A stretch of DNA of 64,000 bases from Leucobacter sp. G161 (GCF_001482305.1 NZ_LOHP01000001.1:1-64000); one strand, 5' to 3'. Shown: positions 9,138 to 18,590, counted from the stretch's first letter. Numbers and translations: made by a program. Notes: a model not told the origin generated them from the letters alone.

Positions 9138-10061
9138 ATGAGCGACAATCATGCACCGCAGGAACCCACGCAGGGCGCCGTCATTGACGCCCCACAGGTG
9201 GCGGGGGTCGGGAAAAAGAAGCTGTCGACGTTCCTTCGGGTGAGCATCATTTTGCTCATCGGGTTGACGCTCGCATCGATCTCGCTGCTCTTCATCGGCG
9301 ATTTCGAGGGGCGCTTCGAGCGGATCTTCTCGACGTTTGCGCTGTTCGCCGTCTTCGTCGTACTCACCGCGATTGACACCACGCGCGAGCGAACGAACGA
9401 GTGGTACGCGCCGGTCGCGCTCATCGCAAACACGTACATCCTCGGGCTGCTGCTCGTGGTGATCTGGATGACGCCGTACGATCCCTTCGCGCTCGTGCTC
9501 GAGATCTTCTGGAAGTCCTTCCTTGTGATCCTCGTCACGCGACTCGTGATCCTCTGTTGCGAGCTGCTGCTCCGATCCGGAGACGCGGAAGACGAGGCCG
9601 GGAACCGCTTCGCTTTCATCACGAGCGCCCTGGCCGTGCTCGCAGGGATCCTGTTCACCGCGCCGGTCGGCATTGAGGCGTTCAGCCTCCATGTGCCCGA
9701 TCTGTACTGGAAGATTGCGACCGCGGTCCTCATTCTGACGGCTCTCGGGCTCTCCGTGACGCTGCTGCTGCGCTGGGCGAACAGCTCGGAGGAGCGGGCC
9801 GCGAAGCGCCAAGCGGCGGTGGCCGAACGTGTCGCGAATGACGCTGCACAGGCCGCGGCGGCCCCCGTCGCTCCGCAGGCTCCAGCTCAGGTCCTGTCGA
9901 CGACCACCGCAGTGCCGGACGCTGAAGTTGCGCAACAGCCGGCCCCGACCCAGGTGCTGTTGCCGTGGCCGACGTTTGCTGATGGTCGGCCGATCCCGGC
10001 CCGCCCGGACGGCCAGCCGGACTTCTCCGTCCCCGGAGCGCCGCTGCCACCTCAGGTGTAG
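9138..10061 (+). CDS. Multi-pass membrane protein of unknown function with proline/alanine-rich tail
   Basis: 307 residues. After a ~28-residue polar N-terminus there are about six hydrophobic segments, starting with LRVSIILLIGLTLASISLLFI. A charged stretch RWANSSEERAAKRQAAVAERV follows, then a low-complexity Ala/Pro/Gln tail of ~80 residues. No catalytic motif is visible. It begins with ATG at 9138, divergent from purL with a ~130-base gap that must hold both promoters. I do not recognise a family. Confidence 0.7.
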   Translation: MSDNHAPQEPTQGAVIDAPQVAGVGKKKLSTFLRVSIILLIGLTLASISLLFIGDFEGRFERIFSTFALFAVFVVLTAIDTTRERTNEWYAPVALIANTYILGLLLVVIWMTPYDPFALVLEIFWKSFLVILVTRLVILCCELLLRSGDAEDEAGNRFAFITSALAVLAGILFTAPVGIEAFSLHVPDLYWKIATAVLILTALGLSVTLLLRWANSSEERAAKRQAAVAERVANDAAQAAAAPVAPQAPAQVLSTTTAVPDAEVAQQPAPTQVLLPWPTFADGRPIPARPDGQPDFSVPGAPLPPQV

Positions 10062-10112
10062 CACCCGAGTTCGGCGGAACATGCAGAGCGGTCCCGGCCA
10101 TAGAATTGCCGA

Positions 10113-11141
10113 GTGATTGATGCTTCATTTCCGCTGATTCGCCCGATTCGAACCGAGGAGTACCCGGCGGAGGTCACGCTGCTGCGCGCCGCCTACGGTG
10201 CAGGGCCGTATGCGGCTGAGCTGGCTGGGAACCCCGAGTGGGAACGCTCCGAGAACGATACCGCGGGGCGAGACGCCGACGGCCGTGTGCTCGTGTGGGA
10301 AGAGGAGGGCGCGCTCCTCGGTGCTGCCTCGGTGCTGCGGGCCGAGAGCTCGCACACGAAGCTTGCTCAGTCCGGCGAGGCTGAGCTGCGCTTGGTCGCG
10401 GTCTCGCCGGCAGCCCAGGGGCGCGGAATCGGTGCAGCGCTCGTTCGTGCCGGCCTTGAGGAGGCGCTCCGGTGGGGCTCGACGGTGCTTCGACTGGACA
10501 CTGGGGAGCGGAACCCTGCCCAGCACCTGTACGCGCGGCTCGGGTTCGACCGCACGGATGCGCTCGACGGTGAGCGCTCGGGCGCGAGCTACGGTCGCTC
10601 GCTCACCTACGCGTACCCGCTGCAGGAGCGGGACGATGTGCGGGTGCGGCTCGTCCGTGATGCGGAGATTACGGAGGTAAGCGACATGGTGCTCGCGGCG
10701 TACCGTGACGACTATGCGCACCTTGATGCCTCCTATTTGGAAGTGATCGCAGACGTGGCCTCGCGGGCCGAGTCGGCGCTGGTGTGGGTCGCCGAGGACG
10801 TCACCACGGGTGCGCTGCTCGGGACGGTCACGACGCCGAGGAACCGCGAGCTCATCACGCTGGTCTCGGAACCGGGGGAGATGGACATTCGGCTGCTCGG
10901 CGTCGCGCACAGCGCGCGCGGGCGGGGGATCGGTGAGCTGTTGACGCGTCACAGCCTGCGGCTGGCGCGGATTCGTGGCGCGCGCCAACTCTCGCTCGAG
11001 ACGAGTCCGCTCATGCCGGCAGCGCGTCGACTCTACGAGCGGCTCGGTTTTCACCGGCTGCCGACGCGTGAACGACTGATCCACCTCGACAGTGGCACCG
11101 AGCTGCAGCTGCTCGCCTACGGTTACGAATTGACGGCGTAG
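10113..11141 (+). CDS. Tandem-domain GNAT family N-acetyltransferase
   Basis: 342 residues with two GNAT folds. The acetyl-CoA loops are VSPAAQGRGIGAALV in the first half and AHSARGRGIGELLT in the second, each followed by a YxRLGF-type segment (YARLGFDRT and YERLGFHRL). The GTG start at 10113 lies 51 bases after the preceding gene. Double-GNAT proteins acetylate small molecules or protein termini; no substrate can be read from the sequence. The last codons run close to the iron-regulated operon but carry no terminator I can see. Confidence 0.85.
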   Translation: MIDASFPLIRPIRTEEYPAEVTLLRAAYGAGPYAAELAGNPEWERSENDTAGRDADGRVLVWEEEGALLGAASVLRAESSHTKLAQSGEAELRLVAVSPAAQGRGIGAALVRAGLEEALRWGSTVLRLDTGERNPAQHLYARLGFDRTDALDGERSGASYGRSLTYAYPLQERDDVRVRLVRDAEITEVSDMVLAAYRDDYAHLDASYLEVIADVASRAESALVWVAEDVTTGALLGTVTTPRNRELITLVSEPGEMDIRLLGVAHSARGRGIGELLTRHSLRLARIRGARQLSLETSPLMPAARRLYERLGFHRLPTRERLIHLDSGTELQLLAYGYELTA

Positions 11142-11180
11142 TTCTAAACCCCAGTTCAGGGTAATAATTCACGCACCCCC

Positions 11181-11210
11181 TTGAACATCAGATGAATTCA
11201 AGGTTAGGCT
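11181..11210 (+). promoter_or_regulatory. Predicted promoter of the siderophore uptake operon
   Basis: TTGAAC (11181-11186) and TAGGCT (11205-11210), separated by 18 bases, fit a sigma-70-type promoter. The -10 element lies inside the iron box, so a bound repressor would block it. Confidence 0.45.
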
Positions 11211-11217
11211 TGCCTAA
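11199..11217. promoter_or_regulatory. DtxR/IdeR-type iron box
   Basis: The 19-base site matches the actinobacterial iron-box consensus TTAGGTTAGGCTAACCTAA at 15 of 19 positions, including the core AGGTTAGGCT and the distal CCTAA. It lies 115 bases upstream of the substrate-binding protein start. Iron-loaded DtxR/IdeR would repress the operon when iron is plentiful. Confidence 0.75.
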
Positions 11218-11332
11218 GCAGGAACCAGTGTGGGAATTTGCCCAGTGCACGGGCCCTCTCACGGAACCTCATAGCTTCCAACCGGAAGCTGGCGCGCCGT
11301 CAATCGAACTTCGTCCTAAGGAAATCATTATC

Positions 11333-12340
11333 GTGACTCTCCGAACCTCCCGCAGGCCACGCCTGCTGAGCCTCGCAGCGATTGCTGCCGGCGCCGCCCT
11401 CGCACTTTCGGCCTGCACCTCGGCTCCCGCCGACGATGCTGAAACGAAACCCGAAGGCGCTTCGACAGTTTCGATCACTGACAACTACGGCACCGTCGAG
11501 GTGCCCGTGAACCCCGAGACCGTCGTCGCACTTGATAATCACGTCTTCGAGACCCTTGACAGCTGGAACGTCGAGCTCGCCGCTGCCCCGAAGGGCATCA
11601 TGGGCTCGAACTGGTCGAACTACACCGACAACGAGTCGGTCGTTGACATCGGTTCGCACCGCGAGCCAAACCTCGAGGCAATCGTCGCGGCCCAGCCCGA
11701 TGTCATCATCGCCGGCTACCGCTTCAGCGATGCGTACGACGACATCAAGGCGCAGAACCCCGACGCAGTCGTTCTCGATTTCTCGCCGCGTGAGGGCGAA
11801 GACCTCATGAGCGAACTCAAGCGCGGTACGACGATCCTCGGTGACATCTTCGACCACGCTGACGAGGCCGAGGCACTGAACACGCAGCTCGACGACGCCA
11901 TCGCCGACGCGAAGGAAGCCTACAACGGCACCGACACCGTCATGGGGCTCATTACCTCGGGCGGCAAGGTCGAGTATGTCGCCGCGAACACCGGTCGCAC
12001 CGTCGGCCCCGTATTCCCGGCCCTCGGCCTGATCCCCGCCATCGAGCAGGAAGCAGAAGACACCTCGCACGGTGACGACATTTCCGTCGAGGCCATCGCC
12101 GCAGCAAACCCCGACTGGGCGATCGTGCTCGACCGTGACGCGTCGTTCGCACCCGAGGATCTCGAGCCGGGCGCTGCCCCTGCTGACGAGCTCATCGCGG
12201 GCTCGGAGGCACTGCAGAAGGTCACCGCGGTAGAGAAGGGTCAGATCGTATACCTCGACTCGAACTTCTACCTCACCGAAGACATCCAGGCCTACACGGG
12301 TCTCTTCGAGCAGATTCGGGATGCCTTCCAGGCTGCATGA
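11333..12340 (+). CDS. Siderophore-iron ABC transporter substrate-binding lipoprotein
   Basis: 335 residues. The GTG at 11333 is preferred over upstream in-frame starts because it directly precedes the signal peptide (RTSRRPRLLSLAAIAAG, lipobox LSAC, Cys28) and has AAGGA upstream. The mature domain has the periplasmic-binding TroA/FepB fold, with the DNYGTVEVPVNPE entry motif and EAIVAAQPDVIIAG. It resembles the catecholate or petrobactin-type binders (CeuE/YclQ group) by general pattern. It captures ferric siderophore outside the membrane and delivers it to the two permeases that follow. Confidence 0.88.
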   Translation: MTLRTSRRPRLLSLAAIAAGAALALSACTSAPADDAETKPEGASTVSITDNYGTVEVPVNPETVVALDNHVFETLDSWNVELAAAPKGIMGSNWSNYTDNESVVDIGSHREPNLEAIVAAQPDVIIAGYRFSDAYDDIKAQNPDAVVLDFSPREGEDLMSELKRGTTILGDIFDHADEAEALNTQLDDAIADAKEAYNGTDTVMGLITSGGKVEYVAANTGRTVGPVFPALGLIPAIEQEAEDTSHGDDISVEAIAAANPDWAIVLDRDASFAPEDLEPGAAPADELIAGSEALQKVTAVEKGQIVYLDSNFYLTEDIQAYTGLFEQIRDAFQAA

Positions 12341-13422
12341 CGCACATGAACACACCCACCGGTCCCGGTGGTGGCGAGGCGCCCGCTTCCTTAAGCGGGC
12401 GCCCTCGTGTTGCCGGGAGAAACACCACGGGGATCGCGTCGGTGCACACCGACGACGCCGTGATTCCTGAGGCACCGCGCGCGAAGATCTGGCCGCTACT
12501 GCTCGCAATCCTCGCCGTGGCGGGGCTGCTCACACTCTCCCTGTTTGTCGGTGTGTACGACATCTCCGATGGGGAGATGGGCCGGGAAATGATCTGGATC
12601 ACCCGTGTCCCACGCACCCTCGCACTGCTCCTTGCGGGCGCCGCGATGGCCGCGAGCGGCCTGGTGATGCAGATGCTCACGCAGAACCGATTCGTCGATG
12701 CCACCACCTCCGGAACGACAGAGTGGGCGGCGCTCGGGCTGCTGCTCACGACACTCCTCGTCCCCGACTTCGGGCTCGTCGGGCGGATGGTCGTCGCCAG
12801 CATCTTCGCCTTCATCGGCGCCATGACGTTCATGCTCATTCTGCGGCGCATCGTCATCCGATCCACCCTCGTCGTCCCGCTCATCGGGATCATGCTCGGC
12901 GCGGTCGTGAGCGCCCTCACCACGTTCCTCGCCGTGCAGTTCAACCTGCTGCAGATGATCGGCACCTGGTTCATGGGCAGCTTCACGAGCGTCGTGCGCG
13001 GCCGCTACGAGGTGCTGTGGATCGTCGCGATCGTCACCCTTCTCGTGTTCCTGCTCGCTGACCGCATCACCGTTGCGGGTCTCGGCAAGGATGTCGCCAC
13101 GAGTGTTGGGATGCGCTACGAGACGATCCTCATCGCCGGCACCGCGCTCGTCGCGGTCGCGGCTGGTGTGACCACCGTCGTCGTCGGCTTCTTGCCCTTC
13201 ATCGGACTCGTCGTGCCCAATGTGGTCGCCATGCTTCGCGGCGACAACGTGCGCAGTAATCTCCCGTGGGTGTGCCTCGGAGGCATCGCCCTCGTCACCG
13301 TGTGTGACCTCATCGGCCGTACCGTACGGATGCCGTTTGAGGTGCCCGTATCCATGGTCCTCGGAATGATCGGATCCGTCGTGTTTATTGCGATTCTCCT
13401 GCGGAGCAGGTCGCGTGGCTAG
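12337..13422 (+). CDS. FecCD-family iron-siderophore ABC permease (first)
   Basis: 361 residues. A ~50-residue polar N-terminus is followed by about nine hydrophobic helices. Family signatures include ITRVPRTLALLLAGAAMAASGLVMQ near residue 88 and GFLPFIGLVVPNVV near residue 285, the cytoplasmic loop that contacts the ATPase. The ATG overlaps the stop of the binding-protein gene (ATGA), indicating translational coupling. It forms the membrane channel with the next gene product. Confidence 0.9.
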   Translation: MTHMNTPTGPGGGEAPASLSGRPRVAGRNTTGIASVHTDDAVIPEAPRAKIWPLLLAILAVAGLLTLSLFVGVYDISDGEMGREMIWITRVPRTLALLLAGAAMAASGLVMQMLTQNRFVDATTSGTTEWAALGLLLTTLLVPDFGLVGRMVVASIFAFIGAMTFMLILRRIVIRSTLVVPLIGIMLGAVVSALTTFLAVQFNLLQMIGTWFMGSFTSVVRGRYEVLWIVAIVTLLVFLLADRITVAGLGKDVATSVGMRYETILIAGTALVAVAAGVTTVVVGFLPFIGLVVPNVVAMLRGDNVRSNLPWVCLGGIALVTVCDLIGRTVRMPFEVPVSMVLGMIGSVVFIAILLRSRSRG

Positions 13423-14443
13423 CATCACCAGGCTCAGCGCCGAGGGCGTACTGCCCGAGGGGCCATTCCCGACGATGTCGCGCTTCCGGCAGGCGCTCCC
13501 CGTCATGATCGTGTTCGCGATTGCGATCCTGCTCGCGATCGGCATCCTCGTCTACGGCAACCCGGCAGAACCGGGGAGTGCCGGCTACTGGGTGATCGTG
13601 CGCACCCGACTCGGTTCGCTCGGCACCATCGCTCTCGTTGCGATCTGCCAGGCCGTCGCCACCGTGCTCTTCCACACCGCGACCTCGAACCGGATCCTCA
13701 CCCCATCGATCCTCGGCTTCGACGCGCTCTACGTCCTCACCCAGACCTCGCTCGTATTCTTTTTCGGGTCGGCGGCCGCGGGCATGGAGGGGATCCCGAA
13801 GATCCTCGCGCAGAGCGGCCTCATGGTCGTCTTCGCTACGCTCCTCTACGGCTGGCTGTTTTCCGGGAAGGGTGCGAATCTCCATCTGCTCTTGCTCGTC
13901 GGGGTCGTGCTCGGCATCGGCTTCGGCTCGGTCTCAACGTTCATGCAACGGCTACTCACCCCGAGCGAGTTCGACGTGCTCAGCGCGCGCCTGTTCGGCA
14001 GTATCGGCCAGGGGAATATCGCCTATCTCCCGTTCGCCGCGGCGATCGCGCTCGGAATATTTGTGTACGTCTGGCGCAGGCGACGCACCTACGACGTGGT
14101 CGCGCTCGGCCGCGACACAGCGGTGAGCCTCGGGCTGAACTACCGGCGCGAGGTCGTGACGATCCTCGTGCTTGTTGCGGTGCTCGTGTCAGTGTCGGTG
14201 ACGATGGTCGGGCCGATGACGTTCTACGGGTTCCTCGTGGCAACGCTCGCCTACCAGTTCGCGCGCAACGACTCGCACGGCGAAACACTGCCGCTCGCGA
14301 TCGGCATCGGCCTCGTCACCCTCATCGGTGCGACGTTCATCCTGAAGCACGTGTTCTCCGCGGGCGGCCTCGTCACCGTCATCATTGAGTTTGCCGGCGG
14401 GCTGCTCTTCCTCGTTGTGCTGCTCAGAAAGGGGCTGCGTTGA
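13415..14443 (+). CDS. FecCD-family iron-siderophore ABC permease (second)
   Basis: 342 residues from the GTG at 13415, which overlaps the previous stop by 8 bases. A longer in-frame start at 13388 would run deep into the first permease and is less likely. It has multiple membrane helices, the VRTRLGSLGTIALVAICQAVATVLFH segment equivalent to the family's first signature, and a late VGPMTFYGFLVATLAYQ loop. It probably pairs with the first permease as a heterodimer. Confidence 0.9.
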   Translation: MASITRLSAEGVLPEGPFPTMSRFRQALPVMIVFAIAILLAIGILVYGNPAEPGSAGYWVIVRTRLGSLGTIALVAICQAVATVLFHTATSNRILTPSILGFDALYVLTQTSLVFFFGSAAAGMEGIPKILAQSGLMVVFATLLYGWLFSGKGANLHLLLLVGVVLGIGFGSVSTFMQRLLTPSEFDVLSARLFGSIGQGNIAYLPFAAAIALGIFVYVWRRRRTYDVVALGRDTAVSLGLNYRREVVTILVLVAVLVSVSVTMVGPMTFYGFLVATLAYQFARNDSHGETLPLAIGIGLVTLIGATFILKHVFSAGGLVTVIIEFAGGLLFLVVLLRKGLR

Positions 14444-15201
14444 TCCAGCTCACATCAATCGGCAAGAACTACGCGGGCAAGCGCGTGCTCGGGCCAGTGG
14501 ATCTCACGATCGAACCCGGCGGCATCACCGCGCTCATCGGCCCGAACGGCGCCGGGAAGTCGACGATGCTCACGATCATCGGCCGGCTGCTCAGCGCGGA
14601 CGAGGGGCAGGTCACCGTTGGGGGCCTCGACGTCTCGACCGCGAAGCCCAAGACCCTGGCGCAGATCGTGTCGATCCTGCGCCAGGAGAACCACTTCATG
14701 GCGCGGCTCACGGTGCGCCAGCTGGTGACCTTCGGCCGGTTCCCGCACTCGGCCGGGCGCACGACCGAGGTGGATCGCCGGGCGATCCACGCCGCGATCG
14801 CGTTTCTCGACCTCGCGGGCATGGAGGATCGCTTCATCGATGAGCTGTCTGGTGGGCAGCGGCAGCGCGCCTTCGTTGCGATGGTGCTCGCGCAGGACAC
14901 GGACTACGTGCTGCTCGACGAGCCGCTCACGGGCCTCGACATGCGGCACGCAGCCGGCATGATGCGGCAGCTGCGGGCGGCGGCGGACGCGCTCGGAAAG
15001 ACGATCGTGCTCGTCGTGCACGACGTGAACTTCGCGTCAGCCTACGCCGACCGCATCATCGCGCTCGCGGACGGCGAGCTCGTCGCCTCGGGCACGCCAG
15101 ACGAGATCATGACCCCGGAGGTGCTCGAGCAGGTCTTCGGCACCGAGGTTGAGGTCATCGAGCACGCCGGGAACAAGGTCGCGATCTACTACCGCGTGTA
15201 G
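14440..15201 (+). CDS. Iron-siderophore ABC transporter ATPase
   Basis: 253 residues with Walker A GPNGAGKST, signature LSGGQRQRAFVAM, Walker B DYVLLDEP and the switch histidine in VVHDVN. It fits the FecE/FhuC group. The TTG start overlaps the permease stop (TTGA), completing a four-gene operon under the iron box. It powers import of ferric siderophore. Confidence 0.93.
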   Translation: MIQLTSIGKNYAGKRVLGPVDLTIEPGGITALIGPNGAGKSTMLTIIGRLLSADEGQVTVGGLDVSTAKPKTLAQIVSILRQENHFMARLTVRQLVTFGRFPHSAGRTTEVDRRAIHAAIAFLDLAGMEDRFIDELSGGQRQRAFVAMVLAQDTDYVLLDEPLTGLDMRHAAGMMRQLRAAADALGKTIVLVVHDVNFASAYADRIIALADGELVASGTPDEIMTPEVLEQVFGTEVEVIEHAGNKVAIYYRV

Positions 15202-15225
15202 GTTGCGCTCCCGCCCCCATCCCGA

Positions 15226-15286
15226 CCCGTTTTTTCTATTCCGAGCCCTGTGCCGGCCGCACAAGGCTCGGAATAGAAAAAACGGG
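15226..15286. repeat. 61-bp near-perfect palindrome after the ABC operon
   Basis: 22-bp perfect arms (15226-15247 and 15265-15286), extended inward by TGTGC/GCACA. The T-run (15230-15235) and the A-run lie inside the stem rather than after it, so it is not a standard intrinsic terminator in either direction. It may still end transcription between the convergent ABC and purQ units. Confidence 0.7.
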
Positions 15287-15338
15287 GCATGGAGGGTGGG
15301 GGAGGGGGCGCGGGGGCAGTCACCACCGCGTCAAGACG

Positions 15339-15380
15339 CAGGAAGGGCCGGGGAGCTGTAGCTCCACCCGGCCCTTCCTG
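15339..15380 (-). terminator. Hairpin terminator after purQ
   Basis: 14-bp perfect arms (15339-15352 and 15367-15380) with an inner GAGCT/AGCTC stem, lying just beyond the purQ stop on the - strand. There is no U-tract, as is common in high-GC actinobacteria. Confidence 0.65.
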
Positions 15381-15406
15381 TGCGTGGCCAAAGAGGCCCG
15401 GCGTCG

Positions 15407-16111
15407 TTAGACGCGTGCTGCGATCGCGTTCAGCGCGCTCTCGAAGAATCCGAGACCGTCCACACCAGAGCGCATCGCCTCGGGGGTGTTCGGGCCAAAG
15501 CCCTCCTCGATGGCGTGCTCGGGGTGCGGCATGAGGCCGACGACGTTGCCTGCGGGGTTGGTGAGCCCCGCGATGTCGTTGAGTGAACCGTTCGGGTTGA
15601 CGCCCGCGTAGCGGAACGCGACGAGGCCGTCGCCCTCGAGCTGCTTGAGGGTTTCGTCGCTCGCGATGTAGCCGCCGTCACCGTTCTTCAGCGGGATCAC
15701 GATTTCCTGGCCCTGCTCGAAGGTGTTCGTCCACGCGGTCGATGCGTTCTCAACGACGAGGCGCTGATCGCGGCGGATGAACTGCTGGTGCGCGTTGCGA
15801 ATGAGGCCGCCGGGCAACAGCTTCGCCTCGACGAGCATCTGGAAGCCGTTGCAGATGCCGAGCACGGGCATGCCCTTGCCGGCCGCGTCGATGACCTCAG
15901 TCATGATGGGCGCGAGCGCGGCAATTGCGCCAGGACGCAGGTAGTCGCCGTAGCTGAAGCCGCCAGGCAGGATGATCGCATCGACGTTCTGCACGTCGTG
16001 GTCAGCGTGCCACAGAGCGACGGGCTCGGCCCCGATGAGTCGCACCGCGCGCTGCGCGTCACGGTCATCGAGGGAGCCGGGGAAGGTGACAACTCCGATG
16101 CGGGTCGTCAT
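15407..16111 (-). CDS. purQ: Phosphoribosylformylglycinamidine synthase subunit I (glutaminase)
   Basis: Class I glutamine amidotransferase subunit that supplies ammonia to PurL. 234 residues with [12 protein letters not shown] at the start, [15 protein letters not shown], the nucleophile region [15 protein letters not shown] and the His-Glu pair in [11 protein letters not shown]. Its start overlaps the purS stop by one base (TAATG), so purS-purQ are coupled. In many actinobacteria purL follows directly; here an iron-transport operon and two other genes stand between. Confidence 0.96.
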   Translation of the reverse strand: MTTRIGVVTFPGSLDDRDAQRAVRLIGAEPVALWHADHDVQNVDAIILPGGFSYGDYLRPGAIAALAPIMTEVIDAAGKGMPVLGICNGFQMLVEAKLLPGGLIRNAHQQFIRRDQRLVVENASTAWTNTFEQGQEIVIPLKNGDGGYIASDETLKQLEGDGLVAFRYAGVNPNGSLNDIAGLTNPAGNVVGLMPHPEHAIEEGFGPNTPEAMRSGVDGLGFFESALNAIAARV

Positions 16112-16377
16112 TAGCGTGCCTCGACAGCGACGCCGTCGACCGAGATTGCAACGACGTCCTCGATCACCGAGTTCGACAGCATCTCGTCAGCGAGCTGGCG
16201 TACCTCGGCGAGCACGTCTTCGGTGACCTCGCCCTGGACGGTCATCTCGAAGCGCTTACCGATGCGCACGTTCTCAAACTTGCCGTGACCGAGACGCTCG
16301 AGCGCCCCCGTCGTCGCCTTACCCTGCGGGTCGAGGAGTTCGGCCTTGGGCATGACATCAACAACAATCGTGGGCAA
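16111..16377 (-). CDS. purS: Phosphoribosylformylglycinamidine synthase subunit PurS
   Basis: 88-residue small subunit that bridges PurQ and PurL. It shows the expected [18 protein letters not shown] start, the GKRFEMTV strand, and an [12 protein letters not shown] helix near the end. Length is normal. It is the first gene of purSQ, and its promoter must lie in the ~115 bases before the divergent nitronate monooxygenase gene. Confidence 0.93.
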   Translation of the reverse strand: MPTIVVDVMPKAELLDPQGKATTGALERLGHGKFENVRIGKRFEMTVQGEVTEDVLAEVRQLADEMLSNSVIEDVVAISVDGVAVEAR

Positions 16378-16492
16378 GGAGTGCCTCCAGGTTCGCGAAA
16401 ATAACGGGATGCGGACCGTTCAAGTCTACCCTGGCTGTGAGGGCGAACATGCGCCCGGATTGCCACCGCACGCGAACGTATCGGAGGATCCC

Positions 16493-17527
16493 ATGACCCC
16501 ACGTTTTCTCACGAGCGAGCTGCCGCTCATCGCCGCCCCGATGGCGGGTGGTGCAACGACGGTGCAGTTTGCGGCGGCAGCTGCCACGGCTGGCGCGTTC
16601 CCATTCCTCGCTGGCGGCTACAAAACCGCCGAAGGGATGGGGGCGGAGATCGCCGAGCTGCGCGCGGACGGTGCCGCGTTCGGGGTGAATCTCTTCGTTC
16701 CGGATCGGGCGGATCCCGGCTCCGCTGACGGTGACGCGGCGGCCTTCGCTGCCTACGCCCGGGAGCTCGCCGATGAGGCGGCGACGTATGGCATCACCCT
16801 CGACCCGATACCGCGCGACGACGATGGCTGGCCCGCCAAGCTGGCGCTGCTGTGCGCTGACCCCGTCGAAGTCGTGTCGCTGACGTTTGGACTCCCAGCG
16901 GCGGGTGACATTGCGGTGCTGCGGCGGGCCGGCAGCGCGGTGCTCGCGACGGTCACGACGGCCGGTGAGGCCCGCGCGGCCGACGAGGCTGGGGTCGACG
17001 GGCTCATCGTGCAGGGCCCGCGGGCGGGTGGACACTCGGCAACGTGGGATCCGAGACGGGAGGTCGGAGACGCAGCGACCTCCGAGACGCTTGCGGCAGT
17101 CCGGTCAGTGACGAGGCTCCCGCTCGTCGCGGCGGGCGGGGTAGACGGCCCCGGATCGGTGCGCACGCTGCTCGACGGCGGCGCAGCGGCGGTCGCCGTC
17201 GGCACGCTGCTGCTGCGCACGGACGAGGCTGGCACCAGCGCCACGCACCGAGCCGCGCTTGCCTCGGACGCGTTTGTCGGCACCGCCATCACCCGGGTGT
17301 TCACGGGGCGGCCGGCGCGCGGACTCCGCAACGGGTTCATCGATCGACACGCACCGCACGAGATCACCGCCTACCCGGCGGTGCACCACCTCACCCGCGA
17401 GCTGCGCACAGCCGCGGGGGCTGCCGGTGACGCTGATCGTCTGCACCTCTGGGCAGGCACCGGCTATCGCTCGGCAAAAGCCGAACCGGTTGCCCGCACC
17501 CTCGAACGCCTCGCCAGCGGCCTCTGA
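16493..17527 (+). CDS. Nitronate monooxygenase-like FMN enzyme
   Basis: 344 residues from the ATG at 16493, which has GGAGGA seven bases upstream; earlier in-frame starts would overlap the divergent purS. TIM-barrel features of the 2-nitropropane dioxygenase/NMO family are present: LIAAPMAGGATT at the start, GLIVQGPRAGGHSA with the likely catalytic His, the phosphate-binding VAAGGVDGPGSV and GGAAAVAVGT. These enzymes oxidise alkyl nitronates such as propionate 3-nitronate. The true substrate is unknown. Confidence 0.88.
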   Translation: MTPRFLTSELPLIAAPMAGGATTVQFAAAAATAGAFPFLAGGYKTAEGMGAEIAELRADGAAFGVNLFVPDRADPGSADGDAAAFAAYARELADEAATYGITLDPIPRDDDGWPAKLALLCADPVEVVSLTFGLPAAGDIAVLRRAGSAVLATVTTAGEARAADEAGVDGLIVQGPRAGGHSATWDPRREVGDAATSETLAAVRSVTRLPLVAAGGVDGPGSVRTLLDGGAAAVAVGTLLLRTDEAGTSATHRAALASDAFVGTAITRVFTGRPARGLRNGFIDRHAPHEITAYPAVHHLTRELRTAAGAAGDADRLHLWAGTGYRSAKAEPVARTLERLASGL

Positions 17528-17560
17528 CGCCGCTGGGGAGCCCGTGCGGCGAGCCTCCCG

Positions 17561-18487
17561 CTACGCGTGTGACCGTGCGAACGGCGGCTGTGTGCCTGTG
17601 AGTCGAACGTAGAGATCGAGGTAGCGGGCATAGGTCTGCTCGACGATCTCGTCGGGGAGCACTGGCGGCACACCCTGCTTGTCCCAGTTCGCGGACAACC
17701 AGTTGCGCACGATCTGCTTATCGAACGACGCGAGTCGTTCCGGGCCGCTCAGTGACGCGTCGGAGTACGTTGCGGCATCCCAGTAGCGGGAGGAGTCGCT
17801 CGTCAGGACCTCATCAGCGAGCACGAGTTCGCCGGTCTCGGGGTCGCGGCCAAACTCAAACTTGGTGTCCGCGAGCACGACGCCCCGCTCCGCAGCGAGC
17901 TCTCGCGCGGCAGTGAAGATCTCGAGTGACGCGGCGCGTAGCGCCTCGGCAACTTCGGCGCCGACCAGCTCAATCGACCGCTCGAAGGTGATGTTCTCGT
18001 CGTGCTCACCGAACGGCGCCTTATACGCGGGGGTGTAGATCGGCTCGTCGAGGAGATCGCCGTCCTGCAGCCCTGCGGGGAGCTCGATGCCGCACACCGC
18101 CCCCGTCTGCTGGTACTCGATGAAGCCCGATCCGGTGAGCGCCCCGCGCACCACGCACTCGACGGGGAACATGTTCAGTCTGCGAGACACAACCGCGCGA
18201 TCCGCAACGGCGTCGGGCGCCGCGGGAACGCCCGGCCCCTCCGCGAGATGGTTTGCCATCGGGATGCGTGCGAACCACCAGTTCGACAGCGCGGTGAGCA
18301 GCGCGCCCTTGCCGGGGATCGGCGGCTCGAGCACGAAATCAAACGCGCTCACCCGGTTGCTCGCGACCACGAGCAGGTGCGATGACGACGCGGCGTCTTC
18401 ACTCTCGGGCACGTACAGGTCGCGCACCTTTCCCGAATACGTGTGGGACCAGCCGGGCAGCGCGAGGGGAGCGGGGAGAGCGTTCAC
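17561..18487 (-). CDS. purC: Phosphoribosylaminoimidazole-succinocarboxamide synthase
   Basis: Adds aspartate to CAIR in purine synthesis. 308 residues from the GTG at 18487, chosen because GGAGG lies five bases upstream; the frame is open further but lacks a ribosome site there. Motifs are YSGKVRDLYV, the VVRGALTGSGFIEY segment, ADTKFEFG, and DEVLTSDSSRYW. The long form (about 300 residues) is typical of actinobacteria. Convergent with the nitronate monooxygenase gene, which ends 33 bases away. Confidence 0.95.
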   Translation of the reverse strand: MNALPAPLALPGWSHTYSGKVRDLYVPESEDAASSSHLLVVASNRVSAFDFVLEPPIPGKGALLTALSNWWFARIPMANHLAEGPGVPAAPDAVADRAVVSRRLNMFPVECVVRGALTGSGFIEYQQTGAVCGIELPAGLQDGDLLDEPIYTPAYKAPFGEHDENITFERSIELVGAEVAEALRAASLEIFTAARELAAERGVVLADTKFEFGRDPETGELVLADEVLTSDSSRYWDAATYSDASLSGPERLASFDKQIVRNWLSANWDKQGVPPVLPDEIVEQTYARYLDLYVRLTGTQPPFARSHA

Positions 18488-18590
18488 TCCTCCATTCTCC
18501 CACCTCGAGCACCACCGTGTGCTCCCCGGGCCAGTTGCCTCCCGAGTACGCGGAATATGATGGGGGAAACAAACGGGAGGGTGTGGCGTC

